Shown here in pieces: positions 6,291-14,026 of a stretch of DNA of 18,151 nt. Under the pieces are notes generated by a model. That model was given only the letters and a program-made list of their open reading frames with translations. It ran no database searches and had not been told where the DNA came from. Position 1 is the stretch's first letter. Every line of letters begins with the position of its first letter. Location: positions 1 to 18,151 of the forward strand of contig JBDZVF010000070.1 of assembly GCA_040255575.1 (NCBI GenBank), in the 5' to 3' direction. Both the position numbers and the translations under genes were made by a program. This DNA comes from JADGHX01 sp040255575 (GTDB lineage: Bacteria; Pseudomonadota; Gammaproteobacteria; Steroidobacterales; Steroidobacteraceae).

Positions 6291-7478
6291 GCACTCTACG
6301 AGGAAGTGTGGTGCACGCCGATGATGAAGCTCGGCGAGAAATACGGGCTCTCCGGAAGCGGCTTGAGAAAGATCTGCGCGGCGATGAATGTGCCGATTCC
6401 GGGGCGAGGTCACTGGGCAAAGATCGCCGCTGGTCACAAGATTGAGCGCCCGCCGCTTCCAAGCGACGCGACCCGCACCCGCGTGCTAGCCAATCCTCCG
6501 GCTCGAGTGCCAACTTACGAGCAGCCCGAGGATGCGCGGTGGCTGGCGGAGCGTGTGGCGCAGGAATTGCGCGCCGACAGCGCGATCGTTGTCGCGAGCC
6601 CGCCAAGGCTTTGGCATCCGGTGTTGCGAGTCTGGCGCGACGAGCTGCGAGCAGAGGCGGGAAAACTGGAGGCTGCTCGCGTTGCTGCAGAAAGTACGAA
6701 CGGCTACCAGTAGCCGTTCAGCAGCGGTCGCCCAATTTTGCTGGCGTTCGATGGTTACGCGCGATGGATAAGGGACAGCCGGTTCGCGACACGAATCGGG
6801 CGACGCCGATTCGAGTGAGCCTCGGTGCTTATGAGCGAGCGCTGCTGGTTTTGAACGCTATAGCGATCGCAGCGGGGTCTCGTGGTTTTTCTGTTGCCTC
6901 GCGAGACGAGGTGGGCCGTCTCGCACTCGTTGGTCACAATGCCGAAGTTCACCTCAGAATAAGCGAGGTGCTTGAGACTCGGCTACGAAAACCTGTTCAA
7001 GCCTGGGAGCGCAGCAGCTACAAGGCCCCCACCGGAAGCCTCAGGATCAAGCTGAGCTTCGGGTACGGCGAGGGCCCGCATTTCGAAGATCAGGCGACGG
7101 GCAAACTTGAGACGCGCCTCAATGAGCTTTTCCAGAGCATCTACCGTCTTGTTGTGCGCGTCTGGCGGCACGATCGAGAGGTCGCTGCACGGCACCGCGA
7201 GTTCGAAGAAGGTGAGAAGAGACGAAAGGTAGAGAAACGGGCTCGGGAAGCGCGTCGACAAGAGGCGGAGCGCGAACGGGATCGACGAACGCGCCTCATG
7301 CGCGAAGTCTCGCGATGGCGGAAAGCGCAGGAGCATTCGTGCCTATGTAAGACAGATTGAGAGGTTTGCGGGAGAGGGCGATTCCGCATCACTGGCGCCG
7401 TGGAAGGCGTGGGCCCTACGGGTGGCTGACGAACTCGATCCAGTGCGGGCGCGCGTGAGTTCGGACACTGATGAATAG
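6291..7478 (+). pseudogene. Broken conserved gene with coiled coil (5'-truncated, two frameshifts)
   Basis: The recognisable protein begins ALYEEVWCTPMMKLGEKYGL (6291 on), right after an in-frame TAG at 6288, so the normal start is missing. It continues GLRKICAAMNVPIPGRGHW, a segment I know from a family of uncharacterised proteins common on genomic islands. Near 6700-6780 the frame changes by one, and the reading continues RVSLGAYERALLVLNAIAIAAGSRGF, then KLETRLNELFQSI. A long charged coiled coil follows (EFEEGEKRRKVEKRAREARRQE). A second change near 7330 leads to RAYVRQIERFAGEGDSAS and the ending WALRVADELDPVRARV, with TAG at 7476-7478. Joined, the parts make one protein of about 390 residues. 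Its function is unknown. Confidence 0.7.
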
Positions 7479-7916
7479 CTTCGACCTTCGCGCGCTATCC
7501 GTAAGGAGATCCGCAGGACCGAGAACGAACTTGTTGACCACACTGCACGATGGCTGCAAGGAGCTGGGCATCGTGTGACAGCCACGCGCCACAATACTGC
7601 AAAAGGAGATGACATCGCGGCTGTACTCAAGGATGGCACGAGATTGTTTGTCGAGTGTAAGGGGTCGATTTCTCCGCGCGGGAACCAACTGGACTGCTGG
7701 GAGAAAGCAGCTTTGGCAATCTTCGGTGCCATTGTAGACACGGAGACGCATCGCCCGGCGGACCGTCACGCTATCGCCGTGCCTGACACGGAGATGTACA
7801 GAGCAACTCTTCAGAGATTGGGAACCTTCCTGGTACGGCAGGCGATAACGCTTCTGTGGGTACGACCAGACGGGTCGATACTCGTTGATGGCGCGCCGAA
7901 CGATTCGTTTGTCTGA
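7471..7916 (+). pseudogene. PD-(D/E)XK nuclease-like gene with a frameshift near its start
   Basis: ATG 7471 overlaps the previous stop by 8 nt (ATGAATAG) and gives MNSFDLRALS. The continuation RKEIRRTENELVDHTARWL is in another frame, so a one-base change lies near 7500. The intact part from GTG 7575 reads TRHNTAKGDDIAAVLKDGTRL and FVECKGS. The D in GDDI and the E-x-K in VECK form the active-site pattern of the PD-(D/E)XK nuclease fold. The C-terminal half (RHAIAVPDTEMYRATLQRL, LLWVRPDGSILVDG) also looks like that fold. The product is a small, about 148-residue, possible DNA-cleaving protein. Whether GTG 7575 is used to make a shortened form is unknown. Confidence 0.65.
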
Positions 7917-7933
7917 GCCAGAACGATCGCCCC

Positions 7934-8041
7934 GTGAAACTTCTTCCCGAGCTTGAAGGACCTCTGAACCTTAAGCGGCGGAGCGTTGGCGCGATGATGG
8001 ACTGGACCGACGATCGTAATTCGCCTCTGCGAATCAGGTAG
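7934..8041 (+). pseudogene. dusA: 5' fragment of dusA (tRNA-dihydrouridine synthase A), probable attachment-site scar
   Basis: GTG 7934 opens a 35-codon frame with LNLKRRSVGAMMDWTDDR before it diverges and stops at TAG 8039-8041. The stretch matches the start of DusA enzymes (SVAPMMDWTDRHCR in typical members), and similarity ends just after DWTD. The 5' end of dusA is an established target of a family of tyrosine integrases, whose insertion leaves such a stub at the far end. No dusA-type integrase or full dusA is in the window. The match is short (about 11 residues), so confidence is moderate. Confidence 0.6.
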
Positions 8042-8092
8042 TTATCTGCTCGCGGAATTGCCCGTAGCCTTTACGTAGCCTCAGTCCGCGAC

Positions 8093-8135
8093 GCCGGTCG
8101 TCGATCCGTCCAGATCGTGGATCGCCGCGGTCCGG
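8093..8135 (-). repeat. 43-bp exact inverted copy of an internal piece of the G8-protein gene
   Basis: The reverse complement of 8093-8135 is identical over 43 nt to 10752-10794. In the matching frame the minus strand reads WIDPCRTAAIHDLDGSTTG, then VAD and a stop. The big gene reads YRTAAIHDLDGSTTGIPDS. IDP also occurs upstream in both, with the intervening segment missing here. It is probably a scrap of a second, rearranged homologue of the G8-protein gene. Confidence 0.8.
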
Positions 8136-8211
8136 CAGGGGTCGATCCAGTGGCGTCGAGGCCGCTTGCCGAGAAGACTGCGGATGCGCACTGCGCGCCG
8201 AAGAAGAAGCT

Positions 8212-8636
8212 ATGCGTCGTAGTCTGACAGCCGCTACCTTCGACACGCTCGTCGCCGGCCTCGGCGCCGCGGGTAGCGCCACGCTCTACCAACTCGCCAA
8301 GCGCGGCGCGCGCGTTCTCGGAATCGATCGCTTCTCTCCGCCCCACACCACAGATCTTCTCACGGCGAAACCCGCATCACGCGCCTCGCCATCGGGGAGG
8401 GTCCGCACGACATGCCGTTCGCCATGCGCTCACACGAAATCTTGCGCGAGATCGAGAGGGCCACGGGCCAGCAGCTCATGGTGACAACCGGCGGGCTCAT
8501 CCTCTCCAGCCAGGCGCGCACGGCGGAGATGCACGTCGACCATTTCTTCGAGAACACCTTCGAGGCCGCGAGAACGTACGGCATCGAGCACGAGTCCCGG
8601 CCTTTAGCCCCCGGGCGGCTCATTATCCGGGCGTAG
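8212..8636 (+). pseudogene. Remnant of a sarcosine-oxidase-like FAD oxidoreductase
   Basis: The N-terminus reads FDTLVAGLGAAGSATLYQLA, a Rossmann FAD/NAD-binding motif (GxGxxGS), then KRGARVLGIDRFSPPH. Around 8345-8362 the frame shifts; the next frame gives HGETRITRLAIGEGPHDMPF and AMRSHEILREIERATGQQL, then TTGGLILSS. These blocks are typical of monomeric sarcosine oxidase/N-methyltryptophan oxidase (SolA-like) proteins, which are about 380 residues. Here similarity ends near 8600 and a stop comes at 8634-8636, so about two thirds of the gene is gone. It is frameshifted and 3'-truncated, and not expected to be functional. Confidence 0.75.
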
Positions 8637-8730
8637 GTCGGGCCTCCGCCTGAGGCCGCAATCCGTCCAGCCATCACGCTATCCTTTGCCGCCAGCTCTT
8701 CCGAACATCTTCAGGCAGGGGGTTGATGTC

Positions 8731-11370
8731 ATGAGAAGCGGGAAGAATCGCCCGTTCCTTCCTATGTCGCTCGTTCCGGCTCTCTTCGTGGTCAGCGCAA
8801 TCGCTGTCCTGGGAGCCCAGGAAGCCAGGGCGCGGTCGGCCAAGGCGACGAACTGGTCCGATCCGGCCACCTGGCCGAACAAGAAGGTTCCGGCTGCTGG
8901 CGACAAGGTCACCATCGGCAAGGACAAGGATGTGGTGCTGGACGTCAGCCCTCCTGCTCTGGGCGGCCTTTCCATCGACGGCAAGCTCAGCTTCGCGAAC
9001 AACGCCGACCTGGAGCTGACCACCGAGTGGATCATGGTGCACGGCGAGCTCGCCATCGGCACCGAAGCCAAGCCCCACACCCGCAAGGCGACCATCACCC
9101 TCACCGACAACGTCAAGGGTGAGGACGTCATGGCCGGTATGGGCGATCGCGGCATCATGCTGTCGGGCGGCACGCTGAACCTGCATGGTTCCACCACCAA
9201 CACCTGGAGCAAACTGTCCGCCACGGCCAATGCCGGCGCCACTTCGATCCAGGTGCTGGATGCCAAGGGCTGGAAGGTGGGCGACGAGATCGTCCTCGCC
9301 TCGACCGATTTCGATCCACGGCAGGCCGAGCGCCGCACCATTGCCGCCATCAGCGGCAACAACATCACGCTGGACAAGAAGCTCGACTTCATGCACTTCG
9401 GCAAGATCACCTTCAACGTGGATGAACGCGGCGAAGTGGCCATGCTGACGCGCAACATCAAGATCCAGGCTTCGGCCGATGCCGAACAGTCCTTCTTCGG
9501 CGGCCACATCATGGCGATGCCGTCGAGCAAGATGTTTGTCGAGGGCGTCGAGCTGAACCGCATGGGCCAGAACCTGACGCTGGCCCGCTACCCGATTCAC
9601 TGGCACCTGGTCGGCGATGCGAAGGGCCAGTACATCAAGAACGCGGCGATCCACGACACCTACAACCGCTGCGTGACGGTGCACGGCACGAACTTCGTGC
9701 GTGTCGAGAACAACGTGACCTACAACATCGTCGGTCACTGCTTCTTCCTCGAAGACGGCATCGAGCACGGCAACCAGTTCGTGCACAACCTGGCCATCCT
9801 GATCAAGTGCCATACCTCGAAGGCCTGCCTCCCGACCAATCTCGCCGCAAACGGAGAGATCAGCAGTGCGTACGAGAATCGCCAGGCCATGAGGCAAGCC
9901 AGTATGTCCAGCAAGGACACCCTGCTGCCTTCGGACAACACCGTGGCAGCCTTCTGGATCACCAACCCGGACAACATTTTCCGCGACAACGTGGCGGCGG
10001 GTTCCGATGAGAATGGCTTCTGGTGGTCGTTGCCGGAGCACCCGCAAGGTCAGTTCGCAGGCACCGAGATCAGCAAGACCATCTGGCCGCGTCGAACCAG
10101 GATGGCGGAGTTCAAGGGCAACGTTGCCCACTCCAACTTCGACGGGTTCATGCTGGACCGGAACATCAATCTGGAAAACGTCTTCGGGTTGGCCGGCCCC
10201 TCGCACATCGCCAAGGAAAATCCCGCTGACGAAAACAGCAAGAGCGTGGAATCGCTGCTCGAGAATCTCACCGCTTACAAGAACCGCAATGGCGGCGTCT
10301 GGAGCCGCGGCGAGCTGCACGTGTTCCGGAATCTGAAGGCGGCGGACAATGCCATCGGGTTCACGAGTTCAACGGGTTCCTTCGGCGCTGACACATTTAC
10401 ATCACTGGTGGTGGATTCGCTGTTCGTGGGCGAAACCGACAACATCGGCAACCCCGTAACGCCGGAAGAAAAGGGCTACGGCCGCAGCCTGCCGAAACGC
10501 CTGATTCCTGACTACCCGATCCACGCCTACGAGTACTACGACTATCGCCATGACGTGGTCAACACGAGATTCGTGAATTTCCAGGACAACAAACAGCGCG
10601 GATCAGGAGCGCTTTCCTGGCTGTTGTTTACGGGCGCCGGGGTTACCACCGAAAACACCGTCAAGGGTGCGAAATACATCAATGCGAAGCCCGTGTATTT
10701 CCCGAAGATCGACCCCAGGTTTGACAGTGACAACCGGAGTGGTTCGGCCTACCGGACCGCGGCGATCCACGATCTGGACGGATCGACGACCGGCATCCCT
10801 GACTCCTATGCTCTGATCCACGACGGCGAGAACGACAGCGTCGCCACGGACGACACCTGCGAGATTCATCCCACCTGGAATGCCTCGGTGTGCAAGGGTG
10901 ATATCGGACGCATGCAGTTCAGCATCAGGAGGCCCGGACCCACAAGCGGTGCTGGTCTTGCGCTGAAAGATGTTGCTTTGCGGTCAGCTGCGCCTGCGCG
11001 GGCGGCTGCTCCTCAACAGCCAATTGTCCTGAGCCGCAATGGCAAGGACTTCAAGATCACGGCCAATCAGAGCACTGTGCGCGCCGGTACCGAAATGCGT
11101 GTGAAGACCGAAAGACCGGAAGTTGCCATCAGTTTGTCCGAAATGGCCAAAGGCTCATGGGTCGTGTTCGAGCTGCCGGGTTTCGCCAACGTGACCTCCG
11201 GGAAGCAGCAGGACAGCATCGACGCCCTGCGCAAGGCGACCGAGACTTCGTATTTCAAGGGTCCGGATGCCGTCTGGGTGAAACTGGTAATCCCGACCGC
11301 CCGCAAGGGCATTGGCATGGATCAGTTTGGCCCGTTGGATACTCAGGCCAGCATCACGGTAAGCCGATAA
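8731..11370 (+). CDS. Secreted G8-domain beta-helix protein, CEMIP/TMEM2-like
   Basis: ATG 8731 follows an AGGGGG site by about 9 nt and starts a signal peptide (MRSGKNRPFLPMSLVPALFV, hydrophobic core to about residue 29, likely cut after EARA). The upstream TTG 8686 is less likely. The mature protein opens with a G8 domain at about 41-160 (NWSDPATWPNKKVPAAGDKV). A long right-handed beta-helix region follows, with RYPIHWHLVGD, HDTYNRCVTVHGTN, VGHCFFLEDGIEHGN, FWITNPDNIFRDNVAAGS and GNVAHSNFDG. These blocks match, in order, those I recall from the vertebrate hyaluronan-degrading proteins CEMIP and CEMIP2/TMEM2. The C-terminal part is less conserved. It is exported, probably binding or cleaving a polysaccharide, but the substrate is unknown. 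At 879 residues it is intact among decayed neighbours. The next gene is separated by a terminator-like hairpin. Confidence 0.88.
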   Translation: MRSGKNRPFLPMSLVPALFVVSAIAVLGAQEARARSAKATNWSDPATWPNKKVPAAGDKVTIGKDKDVVLDVSPPALGGLSIDGKLSFANNADLELTTEWIMVHGELAIGTEAKPHTRKATITLTDNVKGEDVMAGMGDRGIMLSGGTLNLHGSTTNTWSKLSATANAGATSIQVLDAKGWKVGDEIVLASTDFDPRQAERRTIAAISGNNITLDKKLDFMHFGKITFNVDERGEVAMLTRNIKIQASADAEQSFFGGHIMAMPSSKMFVEGVELNRMGQNLTLARYPIHWHLVGDAKGQYIKNAAIHDTYNRCVTVHGTNFVRVENNVTYNIVGHCFFLEDGIEHGNQFVHNLAILIKCHTSKACLPTNLAANGEISSAYENRQAMRQASMSSKDTLLPSDNTVAAFWITNPDNIFRDNVAAGSDENGFWWSLPEHPQGQFAGTEISKTIWPRRTRMAEFKGNVAHSNFDGFMLDRNINLENVFGLAGPSHIAKENPADENSKSVESLLENLTAYKNRNGGVWSRGELHVFRNLKAADNAIGFTSSTGSFGADTFTSLVVDSLFVGETDNIGNPVTPEEKGYGRSLPKRLIPDYPIHAYEYYDYRHDVVNTRFVNFQDNKQRGSGALSWLLFTGAGVTTENTVKGAKYINAKPVYFPKIDPRFDSDNRSGSAYRTAAIHDLDGSTTGIPDSYALIHDGENDSVATDDTCEIHPTWNASVCKGDIGRMQFSIRRPGPTSGAGLALKDVALRSAAPARAAAPQQPIVLSRNGKDFKITANQSTVRAGTEMRVKTERPEVAISLSEMAKGSWVVFELPGFANVTSGKQQDSIDALRKATETSYFKGPDAVWVKLVIPTARKGIGMDQFGPLDTQASITVSR
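10752..10794 (+). repeat. Source copy of the 43-bp inverted repeat, inside the G8-protein gene
   Basis: It is identical to the reverse complement of 8093-8135, about 2.6 kb away. It encodes the core of RTAAIHDLDGSTTG within the intact gene. Homologous recombination between the two copies would invert the intervening segment, including most of the G8 gene. Confidence 0.8.
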
Positions 11371-11390
11371 GGGGTTCGGCAAGCAACAGG

Positions 11391-11423
11391 GAGAAGCCCC
11401 GGTAGTTTCTGCCGAGGCTTCTC
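11391..11423 (+). terminator. Hairpin after the G8-protein gene
   Basis: GAGAAGCC-C-CGG (11391-11402) pairs with CCG-A-GGCTTCTC (11412-11423), giving a 12-position stem with one C/A mismatch and the loop TAGTTTCTG. It lies 20 bp after the stop. No clear T-run follows, so it may act as a weak or factor-dependent terminator or as a transcript-stabilising structure. Confidence 0.6.
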
Positions 11424-11476
11424 GTATCGATGCGAGCAAGCGCGCGAGATTGAGGTACGGTAGCCTTCCCTTCAAC

Positions 11477-11878
11477 ATGCACTCTGAAATTTCCATCCGA
11501 CTCATCCGCCTGTTCGTACTGATCGCCTTGCTGGCTACGCCCGCCGCCCACGCGGACGGTATCAAGGGCAATGCCGCCAACGGCAAGAAACTGTTCATGG
11601 GCAATACCTGCCCGACCTGCCACAGCGTGATCAAGGAAGACGATTTGAAGATAGGCCCCAATCTCGTCGGCGTCGCGGGGCGGAAGGCGGGCACCACGAA
11701 GAGCCTCATGGGCCCCACCGCGAACCTGACAAAGTACGGTGTGATCTGGAGTGCCGAGACCCTGGATGAATTTCTGGCCAACCCGAACGCCAAGGCGCCG
11801 GGCACACCGATGATCGGCATGCTGACCGATCCGCAGCAGCGCGCCGATGTGATCGCCTACCTCGCTACGCTGAAGTGA
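11477..11878 (+). CDS. Class I c-type cytochrome, periplasmic
   Basis: ATG 11477 starts a 133-residue protein with a signal peptide (RLFVLIALLATPAAHADG, cut near residue 26-27). TTG 11450 is possible, but ATG gives the normal signal length. Heme is bound at C45-P-T-C48-H49 (NTCPTCHSV). The usual middle block follows (KIGPNLVGVAGRKAGT), then the axial methionine in APGTPMIGM (M112), and the final helix RADVIAYLATLK. It is a small mono-heme electron carrier of the cytochrome c2/c550 type, acting in the periplasm. No oxidase or dehydrogenase partner is adjacent, and the neighbouring TonB-receptor piece is broken. It lies about 100 bp after the G8 gene beyond a hairpin, so it probably has its own promoter. 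Confidence 0.9.
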   Translation: MHSEISIRLIRLFVLIALLATPAAHADGIKGNAANGKKLFMGNTCPTCHSVIKEDDLKIGPNLVGVAGRKAGTTKSLMGPTANLTKYGVIWSAETLDEFLANPNAKAPGTPMIGMLTDPQQRADVIAYLATLK

Positions 11879-11970
11879 TGTAGTCCCGCGGGTCATCGGT
11901 TGGCGCCAGTGCTGCGCGCCGGTATTCGCAAATTCTTCTTTCGAAGACGGACTGGCGTCGTTAGTCATAT

Positions 11971-12295
11971 TCAAAACGTGACCCGCGCTCCGAGGAAGTA
12001 GCTGCGGCCCATCACCTCGTAGTACCCCGGGTTCGTGGTACCGTAGTACCGAGGCCCGCGTTCTGCAGGGTGTACGACGTGGGGGCTGTGCACCCCGCCA
12101 CCTTGCCGGCGCACAGCCCTCTCAGGTCCGTGCCCTGTTGGAACCCGTTTGACACAGTCGTGCGAACCGGTTGCTTGTCGAACACGTTGTCGATACCCGC
12201 ACGCACGCAGCGACACCGTATCGTTTACGGTCCAGGAGGCTGACAGGTCAAACGTGTCGTACGCATCTACTGATTGGTTCGAAGACACATATTGC
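11971..12295 (-). pseudogene. C-terminal remnant of a TonB-dependent receptor (two frameshifts)
   Basis: On the minus strand one frame reads SSNQSVDAYDTFDLSASWTV and NDTVSLRA. The next frame continues GIDNVFDKQPVRTTVSN through to TAPTSYTLQNAGLGTT. The first frame then returns with PGYYEVMGRSYFLGARVTF and a stop at 11971-11973. Joined, this is the last barrel segment of a TonB-dependent outer-membrane receptor, including the NVFDK block, a cysteine pair in a loop and a terminal phenylalanine. The shifts are near 12203 and 12045. Everything upstream of about 12295 is missing, so the gene was cut there and has since decayed. Confidence 0.8.
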
Positions 12296-13579
12296 GCGCA
12301 AAACCGCAAAGCGTGTCAGTTCGCATCGTCGAGTGTGTCTTGCAGTCCGTTGCAAAAAAGCGCAAACGGGCGCAGCGCTTGGAGTCGCGGCCAGGAAGTG
12401 AACTGACGCGGGCGCTGAGTTCCGTACGCGCGATTTATGCAGAATCACGAAGTGGCAGGCATGGGGATAGTGACTCTCGTCGGTCCAATACTTGACTGAA
12501 CCGACAATCACGAAAAAGAGACGCAGGCAGGCATTTTCCCTCAATCCCTGTGACAAAGCGCGAACCGTCAACGGTACTGACCCGCGTGCTCGCCAGCACC
12601 GCGACGGCAGGATGAATTGCCCCCGCCCGTATCGTCGAATCAATCTGCGCAACAGCGTCATTGCCAAGTCGTTGAGGGGAACCTCATGCGGCTCACCATT
12701 CTTCGAGCGCTCGGCCGGGATCGTCCAAAGGCGCCGCTCGAGATCGAACTCCGACCACGCCGCCAGGGCGACTTCGCCAGGACGCTGAGCCGTAACCAAG
12801 ATCAGCTTTAACGCCGTTCGCACTTCGAAACTCAGTCGCGCGCGAGTGAGACGACGCCAGAACTGACACACCTCGGTTTCGGTAAGTCTGCGCTTGCGAC
12901 TTTTTTCGGTGCCGCCCGGGCGCGGCATGCTCGTGAACGGCGTCGCATCCAGGATGCCGCGGGCAACGGCGAACGAGAACATCTGCACGAGGAGGGCGGC
13001 GACCCGGTTCGCCATGACCGGCGCGCCGCGATCCACAACCTTGTCGAGAAGCAGTACCCCCTCGCGTCGCGTGATCAAGCGAGCCGGGCGATGGCGCCAG
13101 TGTCTGAGAATGTCGTGCTCGATCGTTCGAGCGGCGTCTTCCGGACGCTTGCGTTCGCGATAGACGTAGCGCTTCAGGAACTCCTCGGCGAGGTCACCGA
13201 CCGTCGGGCCTTGGTCGCGGCGAGTAGCAAGTTGGCCGGGTACCGATTCGTTCTTCTTGAGCGAGGGTTCTTCGCCGCGGTTCAGTTGCTTGATGAGCTC
13301 GGCATGCGCCTCGTACGCCATCCGCAGTGTCGTCGTGGGGCAGGTGCCGATTGTCAGAAAGCGCACCACGCCCTCTCGCGCGTAGCGGAAGCAAAACGTC
13401 TTCGATCCGGCGGGCGAGACGCGCAAGAGGAGACCCTTGCGACTCGGATCGAGTACGGCGTAGCGCTCCGATCGAGGCTTCAGCGAAGACAGGTAGCGGT
13501 CCGTGAACGCGGATTTGCGCGGCGTCTTGATGGCGGATGGTGCGACTTCCGTGTCGGGATCTCGGACGATGTCGAGCAA
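12248..13579 (-). pseudogene. Tyrosine integrase lacking its catalytic C-terminus
   Basis: The frame starts at TTG 13579 (AAGGAG just upstream, spacing short), with TGA further up and no ATG nearby. Residues 1-350 are typical: an N-terminal DUF4102-like domain (SAFTDRYLSSLKPRSERYAV, GLLLRVSPAGSKTFCFRY), a core-binding domain, then the first catalytic arginine in VTAQRPGEVALAAW. The last family-like segment is LTVRALSQGLRENA, ending near 12530. The expected HxLR, H/W and tyrosine boxes never appear. The remaining 93 codons (12248-12529) encode unrelated sequence that overlaps the TonB-receptor remnant. A deletion or insertion junction therefore lies near 12530, and the enzyme should be dead. 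Its start faces the tRNA-Pro fragment at 13838. Confidence 0.85.
12311..12410. repeat. Short imperfect inverted repeats about 100 bp apart
   Basis: GTCAGTTC at 12314-12321 faces GAACTGAC at 12400-12407. With flanks the arms are 13 bp with 11 matches (12311-12323 and 12398-12410). They sit in the non-integrase stretch between the broken integrase and the broken TonB receptor. They may be ends of a small inverted-repeat element or scraps of an insertion sequence; no target-site duplication is obvious. Confidence 0.35.
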
Positions 13580-13672
13580 GCAACGGCTCCTTGTCGGCTC
13601 ATCGTGCGCAGCACCGAAAGGGACGCCTCGCGGCCTGGACTCCTTGTCAAAACTGGAATGACAGGGGCCGTC

Positions 13673-13692
13673 GGCTACACGCGTGGCTACAC
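13673..13692. repeat. GGCTACAC tandem 8-mers upstream of the second integrase (candidate arm sites)
   Basis: GGCTACAC at 13673-13680 and 13685-13692 are separated by GCGT, a 12-bp period. They lie between the integrase start (13579) and the tRNA-Pro fragment (13838). Spacing and geometry are the same as the TTACCCCC pair at the first integrase, although the sequence differs. Integrase arm binding is the likely function by position. Confidence 0.5.
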
Positions 13693-13837
13693 TTCGTCGA
13701 TGTGCTTCGCAGCATCGGGGTGGGCGCGAGTGGGCTTGGGTGATACACGGGAGTCACTGTAAGTGGTTGCACCCGCTAAGAAAAGCGGCCATCCCACCGC
13801 GTCCCATGGCGTATCACCGCGTACCAGCTTCTGGTTC

Positions 13838-13883
13838 CATGGGGTGCAAGGGGTCCCGAGTTCAAATCTCGGCACTCCGACCA
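13838..13883 (+). other. 3' fragment of tRNA-Pro(GGG): integrase attachment site
   Basis: The sequence reads an anticodon loop ATGGGGT (anticodon GGG, G37), the 3' side of the anticodon stem (GCAAG), a T arm with loop TTCAAAT, and the acceptor 3' strand CACTCCG followed by ACCA at 13880-13883. The 5' side of the anticodon stem (CTTGC expected; TTC and C found) and the whole D arm are missing. It is therefore the 3' part of a proline tRNA left at an island boundary, matching the broken integrase next to it. Confidence 0.75.
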
Positions 13884-14026
13884 ATCTTACGGGTCCGCAA
13901 AATCGAGTGTGTCCGCCTTTGCGTCCACATTGATTTTGGCTCGTTCGGCCACCCTCCCACCGCCACCATTCCCCCCGCGCCGTCCTCGAGACTGGCCCGC
14001 GCCACGTCACGCCGGCGGGACGAAAC

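Noticed and set aside
8674..10320. 548-codon minus-strand frame opposite the G8-protein gene
   Set aside because: It is antisense to a gene with strong family similarity; the repeated V/H/D/G composition is the mirror of that coding frame.
12171..12495. Plus-strand small frames between the TonB-receptor remnant and the integrase
   Set aside because: They are arginine/serine-rich shadows across a rearranged junction, without any family signal.
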